DNA of 64,000 bases from CABZJG01 sp902512685. Lineage in GTDB: Bacteria; Pseudomonadota; Alphaproteobacteria; Rhodobacterales; Rhodobacteraceae. Location of the stretch: the NCBI GenBank assembly GCA_051201605.1, contig CP179201.1, positions 1,426,001-1,490,000 of the forward strand, written 5' to 3'. Below the pieces are notes generated by a model. The model ran no database searches. It was not told the origin of the DNA and saw only the letters and a list, made by a program, of their open reading frames with translations. Positions 63,785 through 64,000 of the stretch are shown in pieces (positions within the stretch are counted from its first letter, which is position 1; the number at the start of each line of letters is the position of its first letter). The translations under genes were made by a program, and so were the position numbers.

Positions 63785-64000
63785 CTAAGGAGTTATATTA
63801 TGGTTCATGCTGAAAATATTTTGAGGATCATACTTTCTTTTTAGCTCCAAAAGCTTTTCATAGTTCGAACCGTAAGCTGATTTAACACGATTTTTATCTT
63901 CGTCAGGCATCATCCAATTCACGTATGAACCAGTTAAGCTTGAATGCGGGTTAAGCTCTTTCCAATAACTCGTGGCCCATGACTTTATTTCATCAAAGTC
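63785..64000 (-). CDS. FAD-linked oxidoreductase, BBE domain, partial
   Basis: The last 71 residues of a berberine-bridge-enzyme-like flavin oxidase; the rest lies beyond the right edge. The frame reads TGSYVNWMMPDEDKNRVKSA then YGSNYEKLLELKRKYDPQNI and FSMNHNITP, the standard BBE C-terminal motif (YG-Y-L-LK-KYDP-N-F--N-NI-P). Stop TAG at 63785-63787. Substrate cannot be told. Confidence 0.85.
   Translation of the reverse strand, partial: DFDEIKSWATSYWKELNPHSSLTGSYVNWMMPDEDKNRVKSAYGSNYEKLLELKRKYDPQNIFSMNHNITP

Overview
The window looks like a chromosomal segment of a marine Rhodobacterales-type alphaproteobacterium. The left 16 kb (roughly balanced base composition) carries TRAP transporters, a DctB/DctD-like two-component pair and a sugar-acid catabolic operon whose proteins match alphaproteobacterial families (for example a Caulobacter XylD-like dehydratase). 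No 16S or other phylogenetic marker is present, so the assignment is inference from gene content.

Region 1 (1-9,445), sugar-acid catabolism. A minus-strand TRAP operon (dctP, dctQ, dctM; dctM runs off the left edge) is divergent from a GntR/FCD regulator. A plus-strand operon follows: SDR dehydrogenase, XylD-like pentonate dehydratase, FAH-fold diketo-acid hydrolase and D-2-hydroxyacid dehydrogenase. Together these could dehydrate a sugar acid, oxidise the 2-keto-3-deoxy acid, cleave it to pyruvate plus a small hydroxy acid and interconvert the latter. A DMT-family exporter closes the region.

Region 2 (9,656-16,089), regulated dicarboxylate-type uptake. A DctB-like sensor kinase and a DctD-like regulator precede a second TRAP dctP-dctQ-dctM operon. 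The DctD-like protein has lost the Walker A lysine, the Walker B glutamate and the GAFTGA loop, so it is probably sigma54-independent.

Region 3 (about 16,200-62,700), a composite genomic island. It is full of tyrosine-recombinase copies and fragments, IS ends, tRNA-derived attachment sites and several repeat families. Its centrepiece is an AT-rich chemosensory cluster (23,320-33,990): ParA-like ATPase, double CheW, membrane chemoreceptor, hybrid CheA-REC, a triple-REC adenylyl cyclase, CheR and CheB. The only evident effector is the cyclase, so this is probably a chemosensory pathway that makes cyclic nucleotide rather than (or as well as) driving motility. Around it are three more class III cyclases with TolB-like/TPR tails and three secreted peptidoglycan-binding HEYFH proteins, which tend to occur next to each other and to repeats or tRNA fragments. 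Other cargo includes an NmrA-like/LysR pair, methyltransferase, TolB-type propeller, pseudoazurin, DoxX, photolyase-like flavoprotein, M20 amidohydrolase, YghU-type GST and several small proteins.

Region 4 (62,626-64,000). The island ends at a tRNA-Leu(GAG) whose 5' and 3' acceptor strands do not pair, as if element integration had swapped in the 3' end of another tRNA-Leu. Beyond it lie a small ferredoxin-fold-type protein and the C-terminus of a berberine-bridge-type FAD oxidase running off the right edge.

The most unusual items are the chemosensory-cyclase cluster, the repeat-bracketed cyclase and peptidase cassettes, the three-copy repeat with inverted arrays of a 9-bp unit, and the chimeric tRNA-Leu.
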